Source: Phytophthora quininea
Lineage: Eukaryota > Oomycota > Peronosporomycetes > Peronosporales > Peronosporaceae
Direction: 5' to 3'
NCBI GenBank assembly: GCA_011947345.1
Contig: JAAVTG010001008.1
Coordinates: 186,001 to 250,000 of the forward strand
DNA length: 64,000 nt
Part shown: piece after piece, positions 1-11,423 of the stretch
How positions within the stretch are numbered: position 1 is the stretch's first letter
Layout of the letters: every line of letters starts with the position of its first letter
Position numbers and translations under genes: made by a program
Notes under the pieces: model-generated
The model's input: the letters and a program-made list of their open reading frames with translations, nothing else
The model's database searches: none
Told to the model about the DNA's origin: nothing

Positions 1-1721
1 GACTTGGGGTAGGAGTAATGACCAAGCTCCAAATAGACCCCTCTTCCAGGATCAGACTTCCAGCATTTAGGACCACGATCAGGATCCTCGATTCCAGGAT
101 CAAGAAGCTCACGCAATCTCCACACGCTCGTACACCAGCAATAAAACCACAACCAGAAATCACACGGCACGATATGCAGGTCCTTGTTCTTTTGTTAGCC
201 GAGGATTTGGGCTAATTTACCAGTGTCAATCGGGGTTTCAGGTCCTGGGTAACTGTCCGATCCAAGATACCTGCAATGCGACGCGCACCACTCTCAAAGA
301 GAGAAAAGTCACTTGTCAGATTCAAAGCTTATACCCTCGCTCCACACAAACAGTCTTCGATCACGTCCTTGGTTGCCGACTGCTGGTCCAGGCTCCCGAG
401 GCACAGGAATATGAAATGGTAAGACGCAAGACCCCCAACTAGGATATGAAATAGGGAGGGTCTTAGCCCAGGTCGAACAGCGTCCTGGTCCCCAACCTAA
501 CTCAACTCGGAACGGTTGGAGTCCCCAGACGTCTCGCAAGCGCGGCCGAATGTGATCCTTGCTTCACAGCTATAGCACACCTTGATCCTCTTACGCAAAT
601 TGGTGGTACAACGACGTGACAAATTATATATTACAGGAAAAAATAAACTGTTAAAGTTTAAGAGTACTCTGCATGCCTACAATTTCACCTAATTTATATA
701 TAGTCCACATCATCATGTCTTGTCTTGGTTTCCGCATGGTGGTCGTGGTTGCAGGCCTGAACAGTCGCCCCTAATTGAGCAACTTAACCGGGAAAGATAT
801 GGGAAGATCGCAGGCGATCCTTCAATTTCCAGGGCCTGGATCCTGGATCAGGGTCTGCTGTGGTCGACAATACTCAAGTCGTTTTGATAGGTTCAACTCG
901 TTCGGAACGCTTGTCATCAAGCGTGCTCATGATGAGACAACGGAAGAACACGAGGCTGAATTCGCACTGTGAAGACCACGGCCACTTCTAATGTAAAATA
1001 TCGTCGACATCGAAAGATCGGCTAGCACAATTGGAAGTGGGGGTCTTCGAGATAATGAGGAGGAGGAGAGAAGAGAACGAGCACAAAGTAGGCGCTCGCC
1101 GTGATGAAGTAGATCAGCGTTGTCGAGGTGAAGTCGCTGCTAGGGAGGCGCGTCTGGTGACACGAGGCACTCGATTTTTCGGATGAAGAGTTTCTATTGG
1201 CTAAAGTATGATGGCTTCGGATTTAGGTTCAGAAATAGAGCCAAAGCGACCAGCTGTTTATGTGGCACAAACTATGGAAGGACTAGTGCGATGGTCAGGA
1301 TCTGGATCTTGGATCCCTGAACCAAGGAGGGGCCCCAGGTCCGGAAGTGCGAATCCTGGGCCAGCTACCCAGGTACTCGGAGCACTCAGTCCGGACCAAC
1401 TCTCGTCCCGAGGCGGGTTTTTCTACGTGAAAGGAGAATTCATCATTTCCTGGAAGTTAAACAGGAATGCCTTCCTAATCCTGGATTCTATCCAGGAGTT
1501 CCAGGTCCTCAGTTCAGGATCCTGAATTAAAGTCACAAGTTACCATCAACCCAAGATCCAAGTCATGATCCTAAAAGTGGAACATATGTTATTCCACATC
1601 TTCAAGTTATTTGCCCAAGAGTGATTGCCAATGACCAGAGATCCTGGATCCGAGATGTCAAGACTTCCTGATCCTCGATCGTGGTTGAAACTTCCCTGAT
1701 CCTGGATTCCTGATCCCGGAT
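1..1721. repeat. Gene-poor region with scattered GATC-containing short repeats
   Basis: No convincing gene is seen. The stretch is full of degenerate copies of a short near-palindromic word of the type CCTGGATCC or CCAGGATC, often in tandem or inverted pairs (near 48-108, 830-860, 1290-1325, 1510-1570, 1635-1720). I count about two dozen GATC sites here, against roughly seven expected by chance. A few similar words recur near 56.99-57.05 kb. The ORFs present are short and of biased composition. It may be decayed satellite or transposon sequence. Confidence 0.5.
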
Positions 1722-2057
1722 TCAGGTAAGTGGAGTTTCATACTCTAACTCTCTCGATGCTCCAAGTTCTCCGTCATTCAAGTCCACATAAGGTTCCACT
1801 GGGGCAGCAAAATAGACGAGCAGCCCGTTGTCACCCAAACGGGGCGTTAGATCGGAAAGCTGACAGTACAGCGAAAACTTGAGCGGTGCTATAGCAGTGT
1901 GTCGCCCTCGGCCTTCTTGGCCGTTGTCTGCCTCAACGCGCTTCAGTCCCATGCGGAAAGTTTTTATATCCTGGTAGGCAATCGGTTGTGCTTGATGGCA
2001 CTCCTGTAGCAACTTGACTGTGGGGCTGGTCATTCGAGGCGGGTGAAGGAACTTCAT
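1722..2057 (-). CDS. Hypothetical small protein
   Basis: This 111-residue ORF has balanced composition, unlike the low-complexity ORFs around it. It has a Thr/Leu/Gln-rich N-terminal half and an acidic C-terminus ending in a cluster of Glu, Asp and Leu. No family is recognised. It would be transcribed divergently from the elongation factor gene, with about 630 bp between the starts. An internal ATG at residue 9 could be the true start. It may be an exon of a longer gene or a chance ORF. Confidence 0.4.
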   Translation of the reverse strand: MKFLHPPRMTSPTVKLLQECHQAQPIAYQDIKTFRMGLKRVEADNGQEGRGRHTAIAPLKFSLYCQLSDLTPRLGDNGLLVYFAAPVEPYVDLNDGELGASRELEYETPLT

Positions 2058-2687
2058 GGCTTGCCATTCTTCTCAGCGGGGTAGGGTGGAGATGAATAAC
2101 TATCGCGAGCACAGTCCTTCTTAAACCAAGCAGATGCTTGACATCCGCGTGACGAGCGCTCGCTACCCGTTCACAAACAAAAACGCTGATAAATGTTGCA
2201 CTGTCTTGTTAGGAAAGGAAGGACATTTTCGCGTTGCCGAAGTTATGCCTGCGCTAGACTCATATTAGCTAGTCGGCGGCATAGGCTGTCTTGTTGAGGC
2301 CGTCAAGGAGAATGTGTATATTGGGTTGTCTGTATATTTGTTGGGACATGAGTTCGACCTCGCTGATTGGCCGACTGCGTCGGTTATGTCGGTTTTACTG
2401 CTCGTTAAATGCCACTTTCGAGGTCAGAAGTTGGTGTTCGTCCGGGTCGCTATACTAGAACATAGTATAATAACCGTTTGTACCCTCTTCTGTCTGACTA
2501 TAACTACAGCTACTGACGCTGACTGTCAAACGAATGACGTTGCCCATCCACCTGGCCAACTACAGTTTTGCGAATCGGATGGCTGTGCATTGTGCTGCGC
2601 TCGCTGTCTCATTCCCGCTTTTGCCGTCGCAGTCTCGGACCTCTCTCACCTACCGCCAGGACTCGCTTCGCACCTCATCACATCGCA
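2058..2687. other. Intergenic region upstream of EF-3
   Basis: About 630 bp without a recognised gene. It should contain the EF-3 promoter. A pyrimidine-rich stretch and a CTCATCACATCGCA context lie just before the ATG at 2688, resembling an oomycete initiator, but no element can be fixed with confidence. Confidence 0.3.
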
Positions 2688-5600
2688 ATGGGCAAGGGAC
2701 AACGCGCTCGCAAGGCCGCAGCCGACGCTGCTCTGGCCGCGACCATGGCCGGCTCAAGCCGTCCATCCTAGAGCAGGAGTACCTCGCGCCGTCACTGTCG
2801 GTCGTGGCGCCGCGCTCGCAGCTGAACGTGGTCGTGCCGCCCGTACACAAGAAGCTGTCGCCGGCTCCGTCCGAGACGTCGGCTTCCTCGTCCGATGACA
2901 GCGACGAGTTCCGCGTGCTTGCCACTGAAACGCAGCGGGATGCTCTTCGAGCCATCGAGGACTCGGACGCAGCCAACAAGCAGATGGACGACGTGCTGTC
3001 GCGCCTCGCCGACGCGTTTGGCCCCAAGTCGCAGCGCAGTGCTGCTGCTTCCGATATAGTCGCGGCCATTGACGTGCTGGGGGTTGCCAGCGTTGCGGGG
3101 ATCTACGTGTTGGGGCAGCTCAAGCAGTTCATTACAGCCAAGTCCACCACCTCCCGCGAGGGAGCTTTGCTGGCGTTCACAGCTCTGCTGAAGAACGAGC
3201 AGGTGTCTTCGGTCATGGAGCCGGTAGTGGTGGAGCTGCTGCCGGTGATCATGCAGCGCCACGCTGACTCGGAGCACGTTGTGAAGCACGCAGCCGCGGC
3301 GCTGGCCAAGACGCTGGCGCAGAAGGTTAGCCCGCTGGCGATTCACACTATTCTGAAGCAGATCTACACGGCGCTGGAGCTGCGCCAGTGGCAAAGCAAG
3401 GTCGCGGCGCTGAACATGCTCAAGGATCTGAGCGAGACAGCCAGTGAGGAGGTGTCTGGCTGGCTACCGGAGATCATGCCCATCGTGACCGACTACGTGT
3501 GGGACACCAAGAAGCAGGTCCAGGCCGCCTCCATCGACGCGCTGGTCGCCGTGTGCTCCAAGATCAGCAACGACGATGTCGTGCCGCTTGTGCCGGAGTT
3601 GGTTGGCGTCATCGCTCGTCCGGAGGAGACCATGAAGGCTATTGACAGTCTGATCGCCACCACTTTCGTGGCCAATGTGGACGCGCCGACATTGTCCCTG
3701 ATCGCGCCGCTACTGCACAAAGCCCTTCGTGACGCGAGCATCCACAGCTCTTCGCTCAAGCGCAAGGCCTCCAAGATTATTGACAGCATGTGTCGCCTTG
3801 TGGTGCGTCCATCAGATGTGATGCAGTTTGTACCGCTCCTGCTCCCGCAGCTCGAGACCGCGATTGACCGTCTGATTGATGAGGAAGTCGTTGAGGCTGC
3901 TAAGGAAGCCCGAGCTCACTTGGTGCACGCTGCTGGCGATGGCGAGGCGATGGAAGAAGACCCCATTGAGATCCGCAAAAGTTGCAGAGCGACATCCTCA
4001 CGTGCTTCACCGATACACTGGACCGCCCAACACACCCCGGCCTTACGGATTTCACGCTCGAGTACGTCTCCGATGTGTGCACGGAGCTGGCGACTCAGAA
4101 CCGCGGATCGGAGTGGAACGACATCGTTATGTCTTACCTGAAGCCGCACATGCACGATACGGAAGCTATGCGTGTGGCTGCTGCTCTGCGCGAAGCTGGT
4201 GGCGGCCTTGGCGGCGAGCGCGAGAAGTCCACGGACCCCAACGATGTCTGTGACATCGATTTCTCCCTAGCCTACGGTGGCAAGATTTTGCTGCGTAACG
4301 CTGTGCTGCGCCTGACTCGCGGTCACCGTTACGGTTTGATTGGCAAGAACGGAGTCGGCAAGACTACGCTCATGCGCAACCTGGCGAATGGGGCGATTGA
4401 AGGCCTGCCGGAGGGTCTTCGTACTGTGTACGTGCAGCACGAGGATATCGTCGAAAGCCAGGGCAGCTTGTTGGAGTCTATGATCAAGGCCCCGGAGCTT
4501 TCGCATCAGACGCCGGAGGCTGTGGAGAAGGTCCTGACCGACATTGGTTTCACACGCAAGATGCTGGACGGCGACATCGACGAGCTGTCTGGTGGTTGGC
4601 GCATGAAGCTGGCCATTGCGCGCGCCATGCTGTACAACGCAGACATTCTGCTGCTTGATGAGCCGACGAATCACTTGGATGTCCACGCTGTGCAATGGCT
4701 GGTTGACTACCTGAACTCGCTGGAATCGATGACAGTGCTGCTGGTTTCCCACGACACTGGCTTTCTGGACAATGTGTGCACTGACGTGCTGCACTACGAG
4801 TCGAAGAAGCTGGTGCTCTACGCGATGAAATTGTGCGATTTCGTGGAGCTTCACCCAGAGGCGAAGCACTACTACGAGCTGAAGTCATCTGACACGGTGT
4901 TCAAGCTCCCAGAACCTGGTCGACTTGAGGGTATTAACTCCATGACGCGTCGTATCTTGACGCTCGATAATGCTACGTTCACATACCCAGGTGCCTCGAA
5001 GCCCCAGCTTGAGGATGTGTCCGTGAAGCTGTGCCTTGCATCGCGTGTGGCTGTGATCGGTGCGAATGGCGCCGGCAAGTCGACACTTATCAAGATGCTT
5101 GTTCAGGAGACCGCGCCTGATGTTGGCTCGTTCTGGAAGCACCACGCTGTGCGTGTGGCGTACGTGGCTCAGCACTCGTTCCACCACGTCGAGCAGCACC
5201 TGAACAGCAGCCCCGTTGAGTACTTCCAGTGGCGTTTCGGTGGTGAGAATGGCATTGATCGCGAACTTGGCTCGCACGTCAACCTTCAGCAGTCGGAGGA
5301 AGAGAAGAACCTCGTCGGCAAGAAGCAGGGCCAAGTCGAGAAGATCGTGTCCCGTACGAAGGGCAAGCGTGGCACGCTCGTTTACGAGTGCAAACTTGTG
5401 GGTATGACGGAGCGCCACAACAAGCGCTACACGCTCGAGGAGTTGCAGGAGATGGGACTTGGCAAACTCGCGGAGGCTGAGGACATCCGTCAGGCCACGC
5501 TGGCTGCAGGCATGGACCTTCGCCCGCTTACGACGCGCGAGATCCAACGCCACCTTGACGATTTTGCCCTTCCGGCAGAGTTCGGCACCCACGGCAAGAT

Positions 5601-6108
5601 CCGCGGCCTGTCGGGTGGTCAGAAGGTGAAGCTTGTCATCGCTGCTGCCATGTGGAACTGCCCGCACTTGTTGGTGCTCGACGAGCCGACGAACTACTTG
5701 GACCGCGCTGCGCTGGGCGCTCTGGCCGACGGCATCCGCGAGTTCGCTGGTGGTGTCATCATGATTTCCCACAGTGAAGAGTTTTACAACTCGCTCTGCA
5801 CGGAGAAATGGCTGGTGGAGTCTGGTCGCGTCACTATCATCGGCGAGGCCGAGGAGAAGGAATACCGGGCCGGAGGTGGCAAGAAGGTGCTGGACGAGGA
5901 AGACCCCGACGAGGAGAAGGCCAAAAAGGTCGGCAGCAACATTAACGACAACATGAAGCGCACGAAGCTGACGAACCCCAAGACGTTGCGTCCGCTGAGC
6001 AAGCAGCAGATCCGCAAGCTGGGCAAGATCTCCAAGGCTGCGGGCGTGTCGTTCGACGACTACGTGGACGGCCTCACGCGCGACAGTCCCGAGTGGAAGT
6101 GGCTGTAA
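2688..6108 (+). CDS. EF3: Translation elongation factor 3 (ABCF-type ATPase)
   Basis: EF-3 is a ribosome-bound ATPase that helps release E-site tRNA during elongation. It is classically fungal, but oomycetes also have it. The N-terminus is basic and Ala-rich. HEAT-type helices follow to about residue 400, then a helical bundle and two ABC cassettes. Cassette 1 has Walker A GKNGVGKT (4342-4365), signature LSGGW (about 4585) and Walker B LLLDEPTNHLD. Cassette 2 has GANGAGKS (5059-5082), a chromodomain-like insertion before the signature LSGGQ (about 5608), and LVLDEPTNYLD. The C-terminal tail is Lys-rich. Total length is about 1139 residues, near the fungal size of about 1045. Two frame breaks are seen: near 2750 in a GGCCGG tract, and near 3977-3981 in an AAAA run. 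At each break the protein resumes in another frame without a gap, so indels are likely. The start chosen gives the MGKGQRARKAA leader. Confidence 0.95.
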
Positions 6109-6639
6109 GCGGCTTGGATGGTTTCGCCAAAATTGCTACTCTTGAAGCAGTAGAAGGCGACGTCAACACTTTAGACGATGGTGCTGACGTTGTACAGTAA
6201 GGATGAATGTTTTAACCCCTTTACCCCGCTATCCGGGACGTGCTAGTAGCTACTCCTTCCTACAGCATCAGCAGGTTACTGCCGAAGACCACCGGCTATC
6301 CCGGTGCGCTGTTGGAGCTTGGGCTTGAGCGAGCAAATGGCGAACTGAGGAATGGAAGCGGAGGCGCTGCCAGTTTGCGCACAAAGTGGTGGAGCACCGA
6401 ATTTCTACCTGCTCTAGATGTAAATCTAGAGACGATCGATTTTTGTCAGCGCTGTAAATCAGTTTTAGCAATTCGTCGACATTTTGAAAACGTTGCAAAT
6501 CAGTCGATTCTTTTTCGAACGATAAATATGTCCAAGCAGGCCCTGTGTGTGTCTATGCGCTTGCTGGACGGTTGGTTGTACGCGTTGCTGGCGTCTGTCG
6601 GCGTCCCTGGCGGTTGCCTCGGGGAGAGCTGAAAGGCTA
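6109..6639. other. Intergenic region downstream of EF-3
   Basis: This is AT-richer sequence between two convergent genes. No gene, RNA or repeat is recognised; it presumably holds both 3' ends. Confidence 0.3.
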
Positions 6640-7138
6640 CTACATCTTGGAGGCGAACACCTTGACGATGCGGCTGCGCAGCGCCGTCAGCACGACCGCC
6701 TCCTCGCGCTGCCGGACGCGCGCCAGCTCCTTGGTGAGCGCGGCGATCATGCGCTGCATCTTGCTGTGCGTGGTCTGGTGCATGCGCAGCACGCAGTAGA
6801 TGTGGTCCAGTAGCTCGCGCTCCTCATGGCGCTCCTCCTCCAGCTCCTCGAGCTCCTGGCGGCGGGCGGCGAGACTGCCGTCGTCATGGGACGCCGGCAT
6901 CACGCGCAGCGCGGCGATCTCGACCTGCAACTTGGTCATGAGCTGCTCGATCTCCTGCAGCCGCGCCGAGGACTCGCTCACGTCGTCCTCGGACGTCAGC
7001 ACGGCCTGCTTCTCGGCCACCACTTCCTGGCGCAGGCGGGCGAGCTGTTGGCGCAGCGCGCGAGTACAGCGTCAGTTTCCGGGCGACCTGTTCCAGCTGC
7101 GCCACTGCGGAGAGGCGGGTGTTCTTGGGTGTCGTCAT
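6640..7138 (-). CDS. Small coiled-coil protein
   Basis: The predicted protein of about 165 residues starts with MTTPKNTRLSAVAQLEQVAR and is almost entirely charged heptad-type helix: Glu/Arg/Gln/Leu-rich segments with an EELEEERHEERELLDHI stretch in the middle. The frame changes once near 7055-7065, inside a GCGCGC tract, where the coiled coil continues with LRQQLARLRQEVVAEKQ. No family is recognised. It could be a cytoskeletal or vesicle-tethering accessory subunit, but nothing in the sequence decides this. Confidence 0.6.
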
Positions 7139-8536
7139 GGCGGGGCGGGGGCGGGCGACTCGACTTGGAAGGGACCTGTGCAACGAGCGGCGACTTGCGG
7201 ACTGGAGCCCTCCAACGGAAATTCAAACAAAGCGGGCAAAGCGGCCGTGTCATACTCGCGAATGATGTGGCGACCGACGCGCGGGCAGCTGTGCTGGGAC
7301 GCCCAGTTTCTGCTGAGCTGAACGCAATCTCGTGAAAACGGCCGACGAGCGGAAAACGTATGACCACTGCAGGACAGCCTCGACACGCATATCTTCTGGG
7401 TTCCCTGCTCGACGGCAGCACAACACCCGCGCCGGCGGTGTCAAGCGTGAGTTAGTCCGTCGCAGCGTTCGCGCAAGGCGCCAGCAACGACCAGCGTTCG
7501 CTGCCACCAGCCGAGGCTCCGCGCACATGATAAATGTCTGCCCCCACGGCCGTGTCGGGGCTTGTAAGTCACGACGAGGGCCGATAAGCGGAGGTTCCAA
7601 GGTCGAATAAATGATGCCGGCGACAGATATATATCTCGTGTGCAGCTGGTAAAGTTCCTCAACACATTTCCAGTCCGTTGCCCAAGTCATAAAGCCGACC
7701 AAAGCGCTCAAGGAGACCAACAGGTAGGACGTGGATCGCTTCTGCTGGCAATGCCGACGGAAAAGCAAGCCATCTGCCAGCCGAAGCTGCGCTTCTCCGC
7801 GGCAATGATTTGGGAAAGCGCTGGTCGCTGATCTGGAGAAGCAGCTCCAGATGCTGTTCCTGCGGTGTGTGAGCATTATGTACGCCTGCTTCGCGGTCGT
7901 GACAGGTTCCGGACGGGCGGACATCATGAACGCTTGGTCGCCCAGACGCACAGCACAACCAGCGATGAACTCGCGGCCGGTACGTAAATACATGTAGATA
8001 CATCGCAGAGACGCTCGTAGCAGAGAGCTCAGGTATGAATGAGCGGGCCGCCATCTCGGGAAGGGGAACTGCCCGGCTCGTGCGCCGCCATCGCCTTGAG
8101 AGCAGCTCCATGAGCTCGCCGCGGATGGGTGAAAAGCCCTTCGGCAGAACACGATGCAACTGCAACAGCAAGCCTTTTCGTTGCATTGAAAATTGCAGAG
8201 ATGAACGACGCGTTTTCCTCTCGTGACGGCAATGAAGCTTGGGGACCCAACCATTGCTCTGGATAACCACGGCCGTTCCATTGTCGTCACTGCCTCCGCG
8301 TTGCGAACGCCCCGCACAACCGCATGCGAAAACAGAAGTCGATCAGCTTGATGTGTCTTGCTGCGGCTATCATCGCGGCGTGCAAGGGCGGACTAAATCA
8401 GCAGGAAGGGTTCAAGGGCTCTGTTGCTGTGGTTGCACACGAAAGGACGCGAACGAAACGAAGAAACGATAATAAAACCAGATTTAGAACATGCGTGTTT
8501 AGAATACCTTCTCGCAGAAAATCTTTCGCCGCCAAC
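7139..8536. other. Intergenic region with uncertain minus-strand ORFs
   Basis: About 1.4 kb between the coiled-coil gene and VPS35. The longest frame (7250-8317, minus) would encode 355 residues, but it is Cys/Arg/Ser-rich without domain-like structure and other long frames overlap it. A neighbouring minus frame (8029-8250) looks locally more protein-like but stops quickly. I treat the stretch as non-coding or decayed. Confidence 0.3.
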
Positions 8537-11369
8537 ATGGGCACCTTCGTGCTGGACGAGCAGGGCGAGCAGGACCTGCTGCGCGAGGCGCTGCAGACGG
8601 TACGCGACCAGGGCTTCCGCATGCAGCGCGCCGCGGACGCCGCGGACCAGCCGGCGGTGCTCAAGCACGCGGCCGAGGTGCTGCGGGAGCTGCGCACGAG
8701 TCTGCTGTCCCCCAAGAACTACTACCAGCTCTGTAAGAAGTACTATACGTAAAAAGTGATATGATACTAACAAATTTACTACAGACATGCAGGTGCTGGA
8801 CGAGCTGCGCCACTTTGAGAGCTATGTGGACGAGCAGCACCAGGCAGGAGCCTCCATGCGAGCGCTCTACGAGCGCGTCCAGAGCAGCGGCAATGTGCTC
8901 CCGAGACTGTATCGTGCACTCGATTTCTTTTATTTGTGGATATTATATTCTCCAAACTGACGTTCTTCTGCCGTTTAGATACTTGCTGGTGGCTGTGGGA
9001 GCAGTGTACATCAAGTCTCGCGAAGCCCCAGCTCGCGACGTGCTGACGGATCTGGTAGAGATGACAAAAGGCGTGCAGTACCCTCTGCGGGGGCTCTTTT
9101 GCGGCACTATCTGTCGCTCAGTGTGCGGGACAAACTGCCGGATTCAGGCTCCATCTACGAGCAATCAGGAGGAGGCACTGTCAGTGATGCCATCAATTTC
9201 TTGCTGCAGAATCTTCGCGAGACCAACCAGCTTTGGATCCGACTACAATACCAGAAGATCGGGGTTTCAAGGCCGCTTGCTGCGCGGGAAAAGGAGCGGA
9301 TGGAGCTACGTCTGCTGGTGGGGGCGAGTCTCGTGCGGCTTAGCCAAATGGAGGGTATCACTCGAAGTGTTTATGCGGAGCAGGTGCTGCCTCGGTTGTT
9401 AGACGAGGTTGTGTTGGGCTGCAAAGATTGCATGGCTCAGCAGTATTTGATGGACTGTATCATCCAGGTCTTTCCAGATGAGTTTCATCTACAAAATTTG
9501 GCGAGACTACTTGACTCAATGGGAAAACTCCAGTCAGGCGTCGATGTTGCAGTCATCTTGACAGCGCTTCTGGATCGACTCACACAGTTCCGAGAAAATC
9601 AGAGCGGTGTGGCTACCACAGGTGAAGGAGCGAGTGACAGCAGCAAACGAGAAGGGGAAGAAGGGAGCAAGGTTTTTCGTTTGATGATGGATACAGCTTC
9701 GAAGCTGTTGCTACGATCTTCGAGATACACAAGCGGAGACTGCGCAGATTCGGGAGGAGCAGTGGTGACGTCCATTTGGACTCGGCACTATCCTTTTTGT
9801 GGCATTCACTACATTTACGCTCACGTGGATGCGAAGCAGCAACAGCAATCGCCTCGAAGCTATGAAGGCACTGGATCAAGTCGTGTCCGGCTGTCTGACC
9901 TTCCTGCGTGAACGCACAGCGTGGAGAGTTGACAAGGACAAGCAGACACGACAGCTTGTTATATCACAATTAGAAGCTCTTGCACTGGCAATCCTCCGGG
10001 TACTGTCGATTTCTGACCTAACGCACGTTCCGATGATTCGCGACTTGCTCGCATTAATGCCGTGGCAGGGTGCGTGGAAGGACGTTGCGCTTGCTTGGAT
10101 CCGTATACTACTTGCAAGGCATGAGAGTGTGCGCGACGAGAAAGAAATGGATCTTTTACTGCAAGTGCTAGCGCCTCTAGTTCGTGATGACCCAAACGAT
10201 TTACAGACGCCTCCACCTCCAACGACAACAGCCGAAAAGGCGAAAAACAGGAGTGCTGATCTGTTCGAAGCCGAGCAGCAGACGCTTGCCAAGGTGGTGC
10301 ACCTCGTCGCTGATGATGACCTCGACGTCAAATTTCGGATCTTCTCCGTCGCCCGCCGTGCATTTGGGCAAGGCGGTGTGTTTCGTATACGATTTACTCT
10401 TGTGCCATTGATCTATCAGTCGTTGGCACTCGCTAGAGAACTGGCTGGAGGTTATCAGGAAAAGACGCAGACACAAGGCCAGGAAATTGAGGCAGAATCT
10501 GCGAGTCCAGCAGCATTGGCCAAGACATTTGTGACAACTCCCCGTGAAGTACTACAATTTGTACACGAAATGGTGACAGCATTAGCATCCAAGCAGGATG
10601 CACATTCGGTTCCGTGTGTCCACTTGTTTCTACAATGCGCTATGGTGGCCGATGGCTGTGCGTTTGAAGCAGTTGCCTACGAGTTTATTACCCAGGCGTT
10701 CATCGTGTACGAGGATCAAATTACCCTCGCTTGTGAGCAATGGCGCGCTTTAGAAATCATGGTGGCCACATTGCGTGCCACGCGCAATCTTTCGAGCGGA
10801 AACTACGAGGTCCTGGCCGCCAAAACCACACAGTATGCCGCCCGCTTGCTAAAAAAGAATGAGCAGGCTCTGATGGTGCTCAATTGTGCTCACCTCTTCT
10901 GGGTACGTGTCGTTTTCGTGGATTGGGTGCAGGAAAATGTTGTGCTTACGCTTATGCCGCTGTTTCCTATCAACACAGCATCCATGTCAACAGGATGGCA
11001 AGCGCGTGCTGGAATGTCTTCAGCGGTCGCTACGGATTGCAGATGCGATTAGTGGCACGTCGTCGAGCCAAGTCTCGCTCTTCCTGGAAATACTGGAGAC
11101 AGTACGTTTGTGGCGAGCTTGCTTGTAAAATGCGTAAGCTCACATGATGGTCTTTAGTATATGTACTTTTTGAAATGCAGGTGCCCGAAGTGACGCGCAA
11201 CTACTTGGTAGGTTTGCTGGCGCTTGTAAAGGATCATTTGGACAACATGGAGCATGGCCAAATGCGCCGGGAGGGTGAGTTCCGCTACCGTGCCATTGTG
11301 CGCTACATGGACAGTTTAGACGTCACCGACGATGCCATTTCGACCTCATCGTCGTCTTCACCGCGGTAA
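8537..11369 (+). CDS. VPS35: Retromer subunit VPS35
   Basis: VPS35 is the alpha-solenoid scaffold of retromer, which recycles cargo from endosomes to the Golgi or plasma membrane. Five exons are visible, with introns at 8733-8784, 8909-8978, 10903-10978 and 11102-11180; the first has a TACTAAC branch point. The hallmark N-terminal segment is present across the second junction (VLPRL/YLLVAVGAVYIKS, then DLVEMTKGVQYPLRGLFLRHYL), as is the C-terminal CAHLFW ... DGKRVLECLQRSLRIAD motif. One T appears missing from a T-run near 9100. The segment 9680-9800 is disordered by one or more further frame breaks. Length is about 800 residues, as expected. It is a single housekeeping gene. Confidence 0.93.
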
Positions 11370-11423
11370 TATGGACGTGAAAGTTCAGTATTGCTCTTGT
11401 ACTACTCGTGAAGCACGTAAATA

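Noticed and set aside
2314..2898. 194-codon plus ORF upstream of EF-3
   Set aside because: It ends inside the EF-3 N-terminal coding region in another frame and has no recognised domain.
7250..8317. 355-codon minus-strand ORF
   Set aside because: Composition is biased and there is no family feature. A neighbouring frame is equally protein-like. Kept only as a note in the intergenic entry.
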